A stretch of DNA of 64,000 bases from VXYL01 sp965199875. GTDB lineage: Bacteria > Pseudomonadota > Gammaproteobacteria > Pseudomonadales > Azotimanducaceae. Of the stretch, positions 8,672 to 16,722 are shown piece by piece; position 1 is the stretch's first letter, and the number at the start of each line of letters is the position of its first letter. The DNA lies in NCBI GenBank assembly GCA_965199875.1, contig OZ241346.1, positions 930,001 through 994,000 of the forward strand. The letters are read 5' to 3'. The notes beneath the pieces were generated by a model. The model had not been told where the DNA came from. It did no database searches and worked only from the letters and a program-made list of their open reading frames with translations. Made by a program: the position numbers and the translations under genes.

Positions 8672-10624
8672 CTAGCGGAACCGGCCAATGGTCCGCTCGT
8701 GCGCCGCCAGCACCGGCCGTGGCGTGTTCAGCAGGCGGCTGTAGACGCAGTCGAAGGCGATGATGCCCTTGACGTAGTCCCGGGTCTCGCGAAAGGGAAT
8801 GCGCTCGATCCAAACCGGGGTCGGCATGCCTTCGGCCTCCTTGAGCCAGCGCCCGACGCGATGTTCGCCAGCGTTGTAGGCCGCGGCCGCCACGGCGCGA
8901 TTGCCGTCGTAGCGCTGCATCAGCTCGGCGAAGTGGCTGGCGCCGAGACGAACGTTGATCTCGGGATCGAACAGGGCGCTCGTCGACGGCCGTTTCAACC
9001 GCGCCTGGTCCGCCGCCGAACGAGCCGTGGCCGGCATGAGCTGCATCAGCCCCCGCGCTCCGGCTTCGGACACCGCCTTCGGATCGAATGCGCTCTCCTG
9101 CCGAGAGATGGCCAAGAGCAGGTGCGGCGGCAGGTCCACCTCGGTGGCGTAGCGCCGATAGACGTGCAGGTGCGGCATGGGAAACCGCTGCGCCAGCATG
9201 TCGCCGAGCTCCGCATCCCTGGCCCCGAAGATGGCCTGCTCCACCCAGCCGAAGCTGGCGGTCAGTTCCACCAGATGCCGTTGCTGATCCCGGTCCAGCA
9301 CGGTCAGGGCGAAGCGCCACTCGCGCCGCGCGTTCACCAGGTCTCCGACGGCGTAGAGTTCCCTCATGCGCAGTACCGGCGGAACTTGCAGCAGCGCTTT
9401 CTGGGCGGCCAGGTCTTGACGCGGAGGGTCGTTGTTCAGCTGCGGCTCGAGACCGAGACCTTCCGCCGCGAGAAAGCCGTAGTACGTGCGCAGACCGGCG
9501 ATGGCGGCCAGTTGGCCGCGACCGCCGGCAGGATCGTCGCCGCCGTCGATCAGCGCGCGGCCCAGCCAGTAGCGCCAAACCGGCTTGGCCGCGACGTTGA
9601 CCGGCAACGCGCGGATCCATTGCGCCGCCTGCTGCCAGTGCTGATGGCGCACCAGCGCTTGGGCGATGCGCTCCACCGCGCTGGCCGAATAAGGCTCGGC
9701 AGCGGCCTTCGGCACCTGCCCTTGTTCCGCCGCTGCCGCCACCAGGCGCTCTTCGACGACGTGGCGATCCGCCGCTCCGAACGCATACCGCCGCCGCGCT
9801 TCCTGCCACACCGACAGCGCTTTCTCGGCGTCGTCCTTGGCGTAGCGCAGCAGGCCGTGGCGGAGCGCTCGCCGCCCGCCCTCCGTATCGGCGAAGCGCG
9901 ACAGGTTGCGCACGGTTCGCGGCCGGGTGTGCGCGGTGATGGTCAGTTGGCCGGCGGCGGCGTTGGACGAATCGAGAAAGCGCAGCAGGTAGCGGCCGAG
10001 GCCGGTTTCTCCGGCATCGAGAACCAGCATCAGCCGCGCCCAGACGGTGTCCTGGTCCAGGTAGCCGGCGCCGATCCAGGCCTCGAACAGCGGGTCGCAG
10101 GTCTTCGGCATGGACTGCGCGGCCACCCACAGGTCGCGCACCTGGCGCAGCGCCAGGTCGCGCTCGCCGGAGCGGTACAGCGCGCGCAGGTGGTTGCAGC
10201 GCCCGGCCGGATCGTCCGTGGGTTCGTAGTTGGCCAGGTAGACGTCCCAGCGACCGCGACGGACCTGGGCGTTCAGCCACTGTCGAAAGAAGCGTTCGCC
10301 GAGCGGCGTGGCGGCCAGCTCGCCGCGCAGTTCCTTGGCGCGTTTCGCGCTTAGCCGCGAGATGGCGCCCTGGGCTTCGTGGAACGCGAGGTAGGGTTGC
10401 AGCGCGTAGTCGCCTAGCTTCTCGGCTTGTCGCCGGTAGTCCCTGGAGCGGCCGGCGCGCAGCGCCTGCACGGCGCGACGATAGGCAAGGCGCTGTTCGT
10501 AGACGCTTGCCTTCGCTTCGCTGGCGTCGCCAGCGGCGGCGCTTCCGTCGAACGCGAAAGCGGTGCAGGCGATGGCGAAGGCAACAACATGCCCTGCGCC
10601 GACGCCGCGCCTGCGCCCTGCCAA
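8672..10624 (-). CDS. slt: Soluble lytic murein transglycosylase
   Basis: This 650-residue periplasmic protein has the superhelical alpha-ring of Slt70 (residues about 40-480, many paired helices) and a C-terminal SLT lysozyme-like domain. The domain contains LLLAISRQESAFDPKA with the catalytic Glu, GARGLMQLMPATAR, and AVAAAAYNAGEHRVGRWL. It cleaves peptidoglycan between MurNAc and GlcNAc to leave 1,6-anhydroMurNAc. The N-terminus has a hydrophobic signal segment (VVAFAIACTAFAFDGSAAA). The best start is a TTG at 10624 with a weak ribosome site, so the exact N-terminus is uncertain. It sits 76 bases downstream of the stress-protein gene and heads the slt-tatD-C39 run. Confidence 0.92.
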   Translation of the reverse strand: MAGRRRGVGAGHVVAFAIACTAFAFDGSAAAGDASEAKASVYEQRLAYRRAVQALRAGRSRDYRRQAEKLGDYALQPYLAFHEAQGAISRLSAKRAKELRGELAATPLGERFFRQWLNAQVRRGRWDVYLANYEPTDDPAGRCNHLRALYRSGERDLALRQVRDLWVAAQSMPKTCDPLFEAWIGAGYLDQDTVWARLMLVLDAGETGLGRYLLRFLDSSNAAAGQLTITAHTRPRTVRNLSRFADTEGGRRALRHGLLRYAKDDAEKALSVWQEARRRYAFGAADRHVVEERLVAAAAEQGQVPKAAAEPYSASAVERIAQALVRHQHWQQAAQWIRALPVNVAAKPVWRYWLGRALIDGGDDPAGGRGQLAAIAGLRTYYGFLAAEGLGLEPQLNNDPPRQDLAAQKALLQVPPVLRMRELYAVGDLVNARREWRFALTVLDRDQQRHLVELTASFGWVEQAIFGARDAELGDMLAQRFPMPHLHVYRRYATEVDLPPHLLLAISRQESAFDPKAVSEAGARGLMQLMPATARSAADQARLKRPSTSALFDPEINVRLGASHFAELMQRYDGNRAVAAAAYNAGEHRVGRWLKEAEGMPTPVWIERIPFRETRDYVKGIIAFDCVYSRLLNTPRPVLAAHERTIGRFR

Positions 10625-10700
10625 GATTTGCGCTCAGTGGCCGGTTCGAGGAGCCGGCCGGCGGCGCGGTTCGACGGACTCGGCCGGCATTGGCGCCAGC

Positions 10701-11153
10701 TCAGGAATCGTCATCTGCTGGCACGTCCTTGCCCACGCGCACCGCCAGCACGTCGCAGGATGCGCCGTGCAGGACTCCGTTGGCCGTGGAGCCAAGCAGC
10801 AGGGCGAGGCCGTGGCGACCGTGGCTGCCAACGACGATCAGGTCCATGCCCTGGGTTTCGGCAAGCCGGTGGATTTCGCTTTCCGGCCGCCCGAACACCA
10901 GGTGGCGGCGCTCGGCGGGGACGCTGAAGTCCTCCGCGAAATTGGCCAAGTGGGTGCGCGCCTGCTCGTGGATCTGATCCTGCACGCTGGTCAAGTCCAT
11001 GGGAATGTCGCCGCCGTAGGCCAAGGTAAGCGGTTCGATGACGTGGACGATGTGCAGTTCCGCGTTCGCCGCCAGCGCTTGGGCGCGGTGCGCGACGTGG
11101 CGGCACTCATCGGTGAGATCAACAGCCAGAAGAACGCGACCGTATTCGCTCAT
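10701..11153 (-). CDS. Universal stress protein, UspA family
   Basis: The 150-residue protein is a single Usp domain: MSEYGRVLLAVDLTDE at the start, HIVHVIEP, and the ATP-binding signature GMDLIVVGSHGRHG followed by LLLGSTANGVLHGASCDVLAVRV. Family members help survival under stress by poorly defined means. The start at 11153 is fixed by a strong GGAGGTGA ribosome site 4 bases upstream; longer open frames upstream are not coding. The gene is divergent from the small membrane protein gene that precedes topA. Confidence 0.92.
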   Translation of the reverse strand: MSEYGRVLLAVDLTDECRHVAHRAQALAANAELHIVHVIEPLTLAYGGDIPMDLTSVQDQIHEQARTHLANFAEDFSVPAERRHLVFGRPESEIHRLAETQGMDLIVVGSHGRHGLALLLGSTANGVLHGASCDVLAVRVGKDVPADDDS

Positions 11154-11256
11154 GTTCACCTCCGCGCTGGCAGCGGCGCGTACCGACGGCCTTACACTAC
11201 ACGCAAACGCCGGCCTCAACAACACGCGCTGCGGTTCTCGCGGTTCTCCAAAGCCG

Positions 11257-11874
11257 ATGCGTCGAGCGACAGCGGCTGGCCGGCCAAGGAGCCTGCTCTT
11301 GGTCTGGACGCTCATCGCAGTGGTCCTAGTGGTCGCGCTAGGGCCGATATTCTGGCTGTTGCCGTCGAAGCGCCAGCGTCGCTCCAGCGCGTTCCGAATG
11401 GCGGCACGGCGCTTGGGCCTGGCGGTGGAACTCGCCAGCATCGAGAAGCCCGATGCCGGCGTCGAAGAGCGCGTCTCCGCGGCGGGCGTCGTACGTCAGC
11501 CGCGACAGCCCTGCGCGGCGTACCGGCTGCCGCTGCCCACGCCGCTCTACGACGCGCCGCGCTGGCGGCTGGCGAAGTCGGAGCGCGGCAGCCGCCAGCT
11601 GGCGGGATGGGCGGCTGTGGCGACGCCGGCGAACGTGCCCGGGGAGGGCGACTACTGGCAGCGTCTTTCCACCATCGTCGACGCGTTGCCGGGGGGCTGC
11701 CTCGGAGTCGAAGCGGCATCGAGCGCCATCGTCTGGTACGGCACGGAGCGGCTTGAAGGCGGCGGCGACTCGGTGGACGCCGTGGTGACCGGCATCCGCG
11801 ACGGACTGCAAGCCGTCGCGGCGCTGCACCGGACGCTGGCGCTGCCGAGCACTCCGCCCGTGGAGGACGGCTAG
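11257..11874 (+). CDS. Membrane-anchored protein of unknown function upstream of topA
   Basis: This protein of about 205 residues has one N-terminal transmembrane segment (LLLVWTLIAVVLVVALGPIFWLL), a basic PSKRQRR stop-transfer segment and a cytoplasmic domain. As far as I recall, Pseudomonas has a conserved hypothetical gene of this type beside topA. No enzymatic motif is visible. The ATG at 11257 is chosen because it places a positively charged N-terminus just before the membrane segment; the ribosome site is weak and a start at about 11298 is possible. It ends 133 bases before topA on the same strand. Confidence 0.65.
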   Translation: MRRATAAGRPRSLLLVWTLIAVVLVVALGPIFWLLPSKRQRRSSAFRMAARRLGLAVELASIEKPDAGVEERVSAAGVVRQPRQPCAAYRLPLPTPLYDAPRWRLAKSERGSRQLAGWAAVATPANVPGEGDYWQRLSTIVDALPGGCLGVEAASSAIVWYGTERLEGGGDSVDAVVTGIRDGLQAVAALHRTLALPSTPPVEDG

Positions 11875-12007
11875 CAACAAGGAAGGGGAATCCACGGTTG
11901 ACACCGGCAATCGGCGGTGTATAGATGCGCCGCCATGTGGCAGCGGGCGCGCGATGGCGCTTGCCGACCACGTCAACGAGCCACGCGACAAGAGGGAAAG
12001 GAGTCCT

Positions 12008-14719
12008 ATGCCCCGTTCTTTGGTCATCGTCGAATCGGCCACCAAAGCCCCCACCATCAATCGCTACCTGGGTCGCGACTACACCGTCAAGTCGAGCACC
12101 GGGCATGTGCGCGATCTGCCGGTGGGCGGCAGAAGCGCCAGCGCCCAGGAACGCAGCCAGCGGCGCGCCGAAGAGACGGCGAAAGTTCGCGGCTTGTCGC
12201 CGGCCGAGAAAGCCGAGTACCGCAAGCAGCGCAGTCGCGCCCAGCTGGTGCAGCGCATGGGGGTGGACCCGGACAACGGCTGGAAGGCCGCCTACGAGGT
12301 GATTCCCGGCAAGGAGAAGGTGGTTCGGGACCTCCAACGCCTGGCCGACCAGGCGGACTTCGTCTACCTGGCCACCGACCTCGACCGCGAGGGCGAGGCC
12401 ATCGCCTGGCACCTCACCCAGGTGCTGGGCGGGCCGCCGGAGCGCTACCGGCGCGTGGTCTTCAACGAAATCACCAAGAGCGCCGTCGAGCGGGCCTTTG
12501 CCGACCCCGGCGTCGTCGACGAAAACCGCGTCAACGCCCAGCAGGCGCGGCGCTTTCTCGACCGGGTGGTCGGTTTCGAGGTGTCGCCGCTGTTGTGGGC
12601 CAAGGTGGCGCGCGGCCTCTCCGCCGGGCGGGTGCAGTCCGTGGCCGTGCGCTTGATCGTCGAGCGCGAGCGGGAAATCCGCGCCTTCGACCCGGAGGAG
12701 TACTGGGAAGTCTTCGCCGACCTGCTGCGCTCGGGCGACGCCGAGCCGGTGCGCATGCAAGTGGCGAAGGAAGGCGGCGACGAGTTCCGCCCGCGCAACG
12801 AGGGCGCGGCCAGTGCCGCGCTGGAACGTCTGCGCCAGCAAACCTTCGTCGTGCGCGGCCGGGAAGATCGCAACACCGCGACCCGGCCGTCGGCGCCCTT
12901 CATCACTTCCACCTTGCAGCAGGCGGCTTCCACCCGGCTCGGCTTCAGCGTGCGCAAGACCATGACGGTGGCGCAGCGCCTCTACGAAGCCGGCCGCATC
13001 ACCTACATGCGCACCGATTCCACCAGCATCGCCGCCGAAGCGCTGGCCGCGGTGCGCGCCCACATCGGCAAATCCTATGGCGAGCGCTACTTGCCGAAGT
13101 CCGCCAACGTCTATGCCAGCAAGGCGAGCGCCCAGGAGGCGCACGAGGCGATCCGCCCGACGAACCTGGCGGACCACGAGCAGCTGGGCGCCCTCGATGC
13201 CGACTCGCGGCGCATCTACGACCTCGTCTGGCGGCAGTTCGTGGCCTCGCAGATGACCCGCGCGGAGTACCTGTCCAGCACGGTTACCGTCGATGCCGGG
13301 CCCTTCGAGTTGCGCGTACGCGGGCGCATCGTGGTCTTCGACGGCTACACCCGCGTGCTGCCGGGGCGCGACGCGGACAAGCCGCTGCCGGAATACGCCG
13401 CTGGCGAAACCCTCGGCTTGGCGGATGCCAGCGCCGTTCAGCACTTCACCAAGCCGCCGCCGCGCTACGGCGAGGCCAGCCTGGTGCGCGAACTGGAGAA
13501 GCGCGGCATCGGCCGGCCATCCACCTACGCGCCCATCATCTCCACCATCCAGGAGCGCGGCTACGTCACCTTGCAGAAGCGCCGCTTCCACGCCGAGCGC
13601 ATTGGCGAACTGGTGACGGACCGGCTGGTGGAGAACTTCCCGGAGTTGCTGAACTACTCCTTCACCGCCGAGATGGAAACCGAACTCGACCAGGTGGCGG
13701 ATGGCGAACGGGCCTGGCGAGGCCTGCTCGATACGTTCTACGCGGACTTTTCCAGCAAGCTGGCCAAAGCCGAAGGGCAGCGCGGCATGCGCCCCAACGC
13801 GCCGACGGAAACCAGCATCGAGTGCGGCAAATGCGGCAGGGCCATGCAGCTGCGCACCGCCGGCACCGGCATGTTCCTCGGCTGCTCCGGCTACTCCTTG
13901 CCGCCGAAGGAACGCTGCAGCAATACGTTGAATCTGGTTCCGGGCGAAGAGGCCGTAGACGTCGACCAGGACGAAGAAGGCGAGTCCAAGCTGCTGCGCG
14001 CCAAGCGCAAGTGTCCGCTGTGCGCGACGCCGATGGACGCCTATCTGATCGACGAAGGCCGCAAGCTGCACATCTGCGGCAACAACCCGGACTGCGCCGG
14101 GTTCGAGGTCGAGCAGGGCGAGTTCCGGCTCAAGGGCTACGACGGGCCGGTGCTGCAATGCGACAAGTGCGGCGCCCAGATGCAGCTGCGCTCCGGGCGC
14201 TTCGGCAAGTTCTTCGGCTGCACCAGCGACACCTGCAAGAACACCCGCAAGCTGCTGCGCAACGGCCAGCCGGCGCCGCCGAAGGCCGACCCGGTGCCCA
14301 TGCCCGACCTGCGTTGCGCCAGCGTCGACGACCACTACGTGCTGCGCGACGGCGCCGCGGGCATCTTTCTGGCCGCCAGCAAGTTCCCCAGGCACCGCGA
14401 GACCCGTGCGCCCCTGGTCAGCGAGTTGAAGGCGCACGGCAACGAACTGGACCCCAAGTTCGCCTACTTGCTGAAGGCCCCGGAGGCGGACGACGACGGC
14501 AATCCGGCCTTCGTTCGCTTCTCGCGCAAGACCGGGCAGCAGTTCGTCGCCACCGAGAAGAACGGCAAGCCTACCGGCTGGAGTGCCTTCTACCAGAACG
14601 GCGCCTGGCGCGCCGCCCCGCCGGCGAAGGCCAAGGCGCGCGCCAAGACGAAGCCCAAGGCAAAGGCGAAGCGCACTACCGCCAGAAAGCAGCCCGCGAC
14701 GCGACGCCGGAGCGCCTGA
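12008..14719 (+). CDS. topA: DNA topoisomerase I (type IA)
   Basis: This 903-residue enzyme relaxes negative supercoils. It starts with the TOPRIM domain (MPRSLVIVESATKAPTI with the catalytic Glu, ATDLDREGEAIAWHL). The cleavage-strand gate follows, with catalytic Tyr333 in GRITYMRTDSTS and EAHEAIRPT. At the C-terminus are three Cys4 zinc ribbons (from CGKCG, CPLC and CDKCG, about residues 610-760). The tail ends in a Lys/Ala-rich segment (KAKARAKTKPKAKAKR) that probably contacts DNA. The ATG at 12008 follows AAAGGAG by 5 bases; the in-frame start 54 bases upstream is less likely. The stop is 34 bases from the convergent lexA stop. Confidence 0.97.
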   Translation: MPRSLVIVESATKAPTINRYLGRDYTVKSSTGHVRDLPVGGRSASAQERSQRRAEETAKVRGLSPAEKAEYRKQRSRAQLVQRMGVDPDNGWKAAYEVIPGKEKVVRDLQRLADQADFVYLATDLDREGEAIAWHLTQVLGGPPERYRRVVFNEITKSAVERAFADPGVVDENRVNAQQARRFLDRVVGFEVSPLLWAKVARGLSAGRVQSVAVRLIVEREREIRAFDPEEYWEVFADLLRSGDAEPVRMQVAKEGGDEFRPRNEGAASAALERLRQQTFVVRGREDRNTATRPSAPFITSTLQQAASTRLGFSVRKTMTVAQRLYEAGRITYMRTDSTSIAAEALAAVRAHIGKSYGERYLPKSANVYASKASAQEAHEAIRPTNLADHEQLGALDADSRRIYDLVWRQFVASQMTRAEYLSSTVTVDAGPFELRVRGRIVVFDGYTRVLPGRDADKPLPEYAAGETLGLADASAVQHFTKPPPRYGEASLVRELEKRGIGRPSTYAPIISTIQERGYVTLQKRRFHAERIGELVTDRLVENFPELLNYSFTAEMETELDQVADGERAWRGLLDTFYADFSSKLAKAEGQRGMRPNAPTETSIECGKCGRAMQLRTAGTGMFLGCSGYSLPPKERCSNTLNLVPGEEAVDVDQDEEGESKLLRAKRKCPLCATPMDAYLIDEGRKLHICGNNPDCAGFEVEQGEFRLKGYDGPVLQCDKCGAQMQLRSGRFGKFFGCTSDTCKNTRKLLRNGQPAPPKADPVPMPDLRCASVDDHYVLRDGAAGIFLAASKFPRHRETRAPLVSELKAHGNELDPKFAYLLKAPEADDDGNPAFVRFSRKTGQQFVATEKNGKPTGWSAFYQNGAWRAAPPAKAKARAKTKPKAKAKRTTARKQPATRRRSA

Positions 14720-14753
14720 CCCGTCAAGGCGCACACGCTCCGGCGACGGCCCT

Positions 14754-15362
14754 CTACATGCCGCGTCGGATGACGCCGACGCTCAAGCCCTCTATGGCGA
14801 ACTGCGTGTTGCGCAAGTTCACCTCGATGGGCTCGTAGTCGGGGTTTTCCGGCAGCAGCAGCAGCTTGCTGCGCGACTTGCGGCGGAAGCGCTTGACCGT
14901 CACTTCGTCTTCGATTCCTTCGATTCTGGCGACGACGATGTCGCCGTTGCGCACGTCGGTCGTCTGATGGACGGCCAGCAGGTCGCCATCCAGGATGCCG
15001 GCGTCGACCATGCTGTCGCCCCGCACCCGCAGCAGGAAGTGGGCATTGGGATGGAACAGCGTGGCCGGCACGTCGACGGTGTCCTCGATGTGCTCTTGAG
15101 CGAGGATGGGGTCTCCTGCGGCCACCCGCCCGACGACGGGCAGACCGGTGGGCTCGGTAAGGCGAATGCCTCGGGAAGTGCCGGGGATCATCTCGATGGC
15201 GCCCTTGCGCACCAGCGCCTTCAGATGTTCCTCGGCGGCGTTGGGCGACTTGAAGCCCATGTGCCGCGCGATGTCCGCCCGGGTGGGCGGATAGCCGCTC
15301 TCGACGATGTGGTTTTTGACGAGGTCCAGCACCTCGGTTTGACGAACGGTGAGCTTTTCCAT
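14754..15362 (-). CDS. lexA: LexA SOS repressor
   Basis: This 202-residue protein has the same length as E. coli LexA. The N-terminal winged helix (KLTVRQTEVLDLV, PPTRADIARHMGFKSPNAAEEHLKAL) binds SOS boxes. The C-terminal S24 peptidase domain shows the self-cleavage bond Ala82-Gly83 (GRVAAGDP), the nucleophile Ser117 in RVRGDSMVDAGI and the general base Lys157 in VTVKRF, so it should be cleavable after RecA activation. The start at 15362 gives the canonical MEKLT N-terminus. Its promoter carries two LexA boxes (see separate entries), which implies autoregulation. Confidence 0.97.
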   Translation of the reverse strand: MEKLTVRQTEVLDLVKNHIVESGYPPTRADIARHMGFKSPNAAEEHLKALVRKGAIEMIPGTSRGIRLTEPTGLPVVGRVAAGDPILAQEHIEDTVDVPATLFHPNAHFLLRVRGDSMVDAGILDGDLLAVHQTTDVRNGDIVVARIEGIEDEVTVKRFRRKSRSKLLLLPENPDYEPIEVNLRNTQFAIEGLSVGVIRRGM

Positions 15363-15371
15363 GCGTGTTCC

Positions 15372-15387
15372 GTGTACGTACCAACAG
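15372..15387 (-). promoter_or_regulatory. Secondary LexA box of lexA (GTG-N10-CAG on plus strand)
   Basis: This imperfect LexA site has one half-site changed from CTG to GTG. It begins exactly 20 bp downstream, on the lexA side, of the perfect box at 15392, two helical turns away. E. coli lexA also has two adjacent boxes, which supports a double operator here. Confidence 0.5.
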
Positions 15388-15391
15388 GAAT

Positions 15392-15407
15392 CTGCGATTA
15401 TATCCAG
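15392..15407 (-). promoter_or_regulatory. Primary LexA box over the lexA -10 element (CTG-N10-CAG)
   Basis: The site reads CTG-CGATTATATC-CAG, a perfect match to the CTG-N10-CAG consensus with an AT-rich core. It contains the -10 hexamer, so bound LexA would block RNA polymerase. Confidence 0.8.
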
Positions 15408-15426
15408 CACGATGGGCAGATGTGAA
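15397..15426 (-). promoter_or_regulatory. lexA promoter, TTCACA-N18-TATAAT
   Basis: On the minus strand the -35 TTCACA (15426-15421, one mismatch to consensus) and a perfect -10 TATAAT (15402-15397) are separated by 18 bp. Transcription should start near 15390, about 28 bases before the lexA ATG. Confidence 0.7.
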
Positions 15427-15537
15427 GCGGTTTTCTGATTGCGTTGATTGCGTCGTGGCGCTCTCTTCCTCATGCGGTGCGAATCATCAACGCTGGCAGG
15501 AGGTTGGCGAAGGTGCCAGCAACATGAGCCCACGGGA

Positions 15538-15663
15538 CTACCTTGGCTTGGCCGGCAAGCCAGCGTAGCTCACCCAGTCCACCTTCGGGTGGTCTTGCAG
15601 ATGCCTCGCCACGGCGCTGGCGTTCTCGCAGTGGCGCTCCATGCGCAAGCCTCCGCGGACAAG
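15538..15663 (-). pseudogene. Remnant of an O-acetylhomoserine sulfhydrylase (metY) gene
   Basis: About 40 codons read GLRMERHCENASAVARHLQD followed by HPKVDWVSYAGLPAKPR and then a stop. This is the well-conserved stretch of MetY (family form close to RMERHCENALAVARxLExHPKVxWVNYPGLP). Full MetY is about 430 residues, and neither the PLP-lysine domain upstream nor the C-terminus is present within the window. The fragment lies in the 363-bp gap between lexA and the DNA methyltransferase, the rest of which holds only the lexA promoter and operators. It is a relic of deletion or of insertion of flanking DNA. Confidence 0.65.
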
Positions 15664-15725
15664 CCCGCGGCCGAGTTGGTCCGTTCTTTGCCCGCTAAGC
15701 CTACTTGAGAGATGCCTCTTCCACG

Positions 15726-16574
15726 TCACGCCAGTGCGACGCTCTTTGTGTCCTCCTCCAGAATCTCGATGCCCATTGCCCGCCGGCCAAGGCGCAAGGC
15801 CACCTTTGCGGTGGTGCCGCTGCCGGCGAACGGATCCACCACCAGGTCGCCGGGGTCCGTGAAGAGCTTGATGAAGAACTCTGGCAGCCATTCCGGGAAC
15901 GGTGCGCTGTGGCCCGTGTTGTGAGCGACCGGCGAGGCATGCAGGACGTTGCTCGGATAGGCGAGCGGACGCCCCTGCCAAGCGCTGATGCGCCGCCCCA
16001 CGCCGGAGCGCGTGGCCGACTCCTGGCGCGAGCGGTCGTTGCTGCTCATGTTCTTCAGACGCGCCTTGGTCCAGTCCCCGGTGGGCACCATCACCGCTTC
16101 CTGGCGCATCTTCACGTCGCGGGTCTTGGCGAAGTGCAGCACCCGCTCCCAGGCATCGCGGAAGCGGTACTTCCACCTCCCTGGGGCGGCGGTGGTCTTG
16201 TGCCAGATGTACTCCTCCACCCAGCGGAAACCGACTTCGCGCTTCAGATGGAGAATCAGCTCGAGCACGTAGGTGTGGCGTTCGCCATCGTGGGCTTTCT
16301 CCTTGATGTTCAGCACGAGGGAGCCGGTGGGCTTCAGCACACGCAGCATCTGCGCTGCCCTGGGGGCGAACCAGTCCACGTAGTCGGCGGGCTTGACGCC
16401 GCCGTAGGTGCGCTGCCTGGCGTCGGCGTAGGGCGGCGAGGTGACGATCAGGTCAACGCTGTCGGCCGGCATGTCGGCCAGCACGTCCAGGCAGTCGCCG
16501 GGGACGATCCGGCCTTCGGGTTGCGCGATGCCCAATGGGAGTTGACCGTTGTTGACGGCGGTGGAACGGTGCAT
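15726..16574 (-). CDS. Orphan DNA methyltransferase (N4-cytosine or N6-adenine, beta class)
   Basis: This 282-residue enzyme has the catalytic motif TSPPY near residue 45 (VDLIVTSPPY) before the AdoMet-binding motif DPFAGSGTT near residue 255. That is the circular order of beta-class amino-methyltransferases, with the target-recognition region between. SPPY favours N4-methylcytosine but N6-adenine is possible. The start at 16574 follows a GAGGAAGG ribosome site. No restriction endonuclease gene is adjacent, so it is probably a solitary regulatory or protective methylase. A perfect LexA-type box lies 50-65 bases upstream, in the shared region with the divergent mscS gene. Confidence 0.9.
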   Translation of the reverse strand: MHRSTAVNNGQLPLGIAQPEGRIVPGDCLDVLADMPADSVDLIVTSPPYADARQRTYGGVKPADYVDWFAPRAAQMLRVLKPTGSLVLNIKEKAHDGERHTYVLELILHLKREVGFRWVEEYIWHKTTAAPGRWKYRFRDAWERVLHFAKTRDVKMRQEAVMVPTGDWTKARLKNMSSNDRSRQESATRSGVGRRISAWQGRPLAYPSNVLHASPVAHNTGHSAPFPEWLPEFFIKLFTDPGDLVVDPFAGSGTTAKVALRLGRRAMGIEILEEDTKSVALA

Positions 16575-16623
16575 TGTTTCCTTCCTCGACGAGTATGTTA
16601 ACCAGCTCGACATGGGCAACGTA

Positions 16624-16639
16624 CTGTATAAAAGAACAG
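16624..16639. promoter_or_regulatory. LexA-type box between methyltransferase and mscS (CTG-TATAAAAGAA-CAG)
   Basis: This is a perfect CTG-N10-CAG site with an AT-only core apart from one G, extended by TA on the left as in the E. coli consensus (TACTGTATA). It contains a TATAAA element that could be a -10 for the plus strand. It lies 50 bases upstream of the methyltransferase start and 83 bases upstream of the mscS start, so either or both could be SOS controlled. Chance matches to CTG-N10-CAG are expected in 64 kb, but few would be AT-rich and intergenic. Confidence 0.55.
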
Positions 16640-16722
16640 ACTTCAAGACGGGTTAGGCGCCAGCGAGCGCTTGCCATGCTAAGGTTGCGGCGATTTGCGC
16701 CGAATGAGCGTTCGTCGTTCGC

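Noticed and set aside
7679..10354. Very long plus-strand frame opposite slt and tatD
   Set aside because: It is antisense to well-recognised genes with complete catalytic motifs and has Arg/Ala-rich shadow composition.
11312..14734. Open frame of 1140 codons on the minus strand opposite topA
   Set aside because: It is a shadow of the high-GC topA frame: composition is typical of antisense frames, there are no domains, and topA is complete on the other strand.
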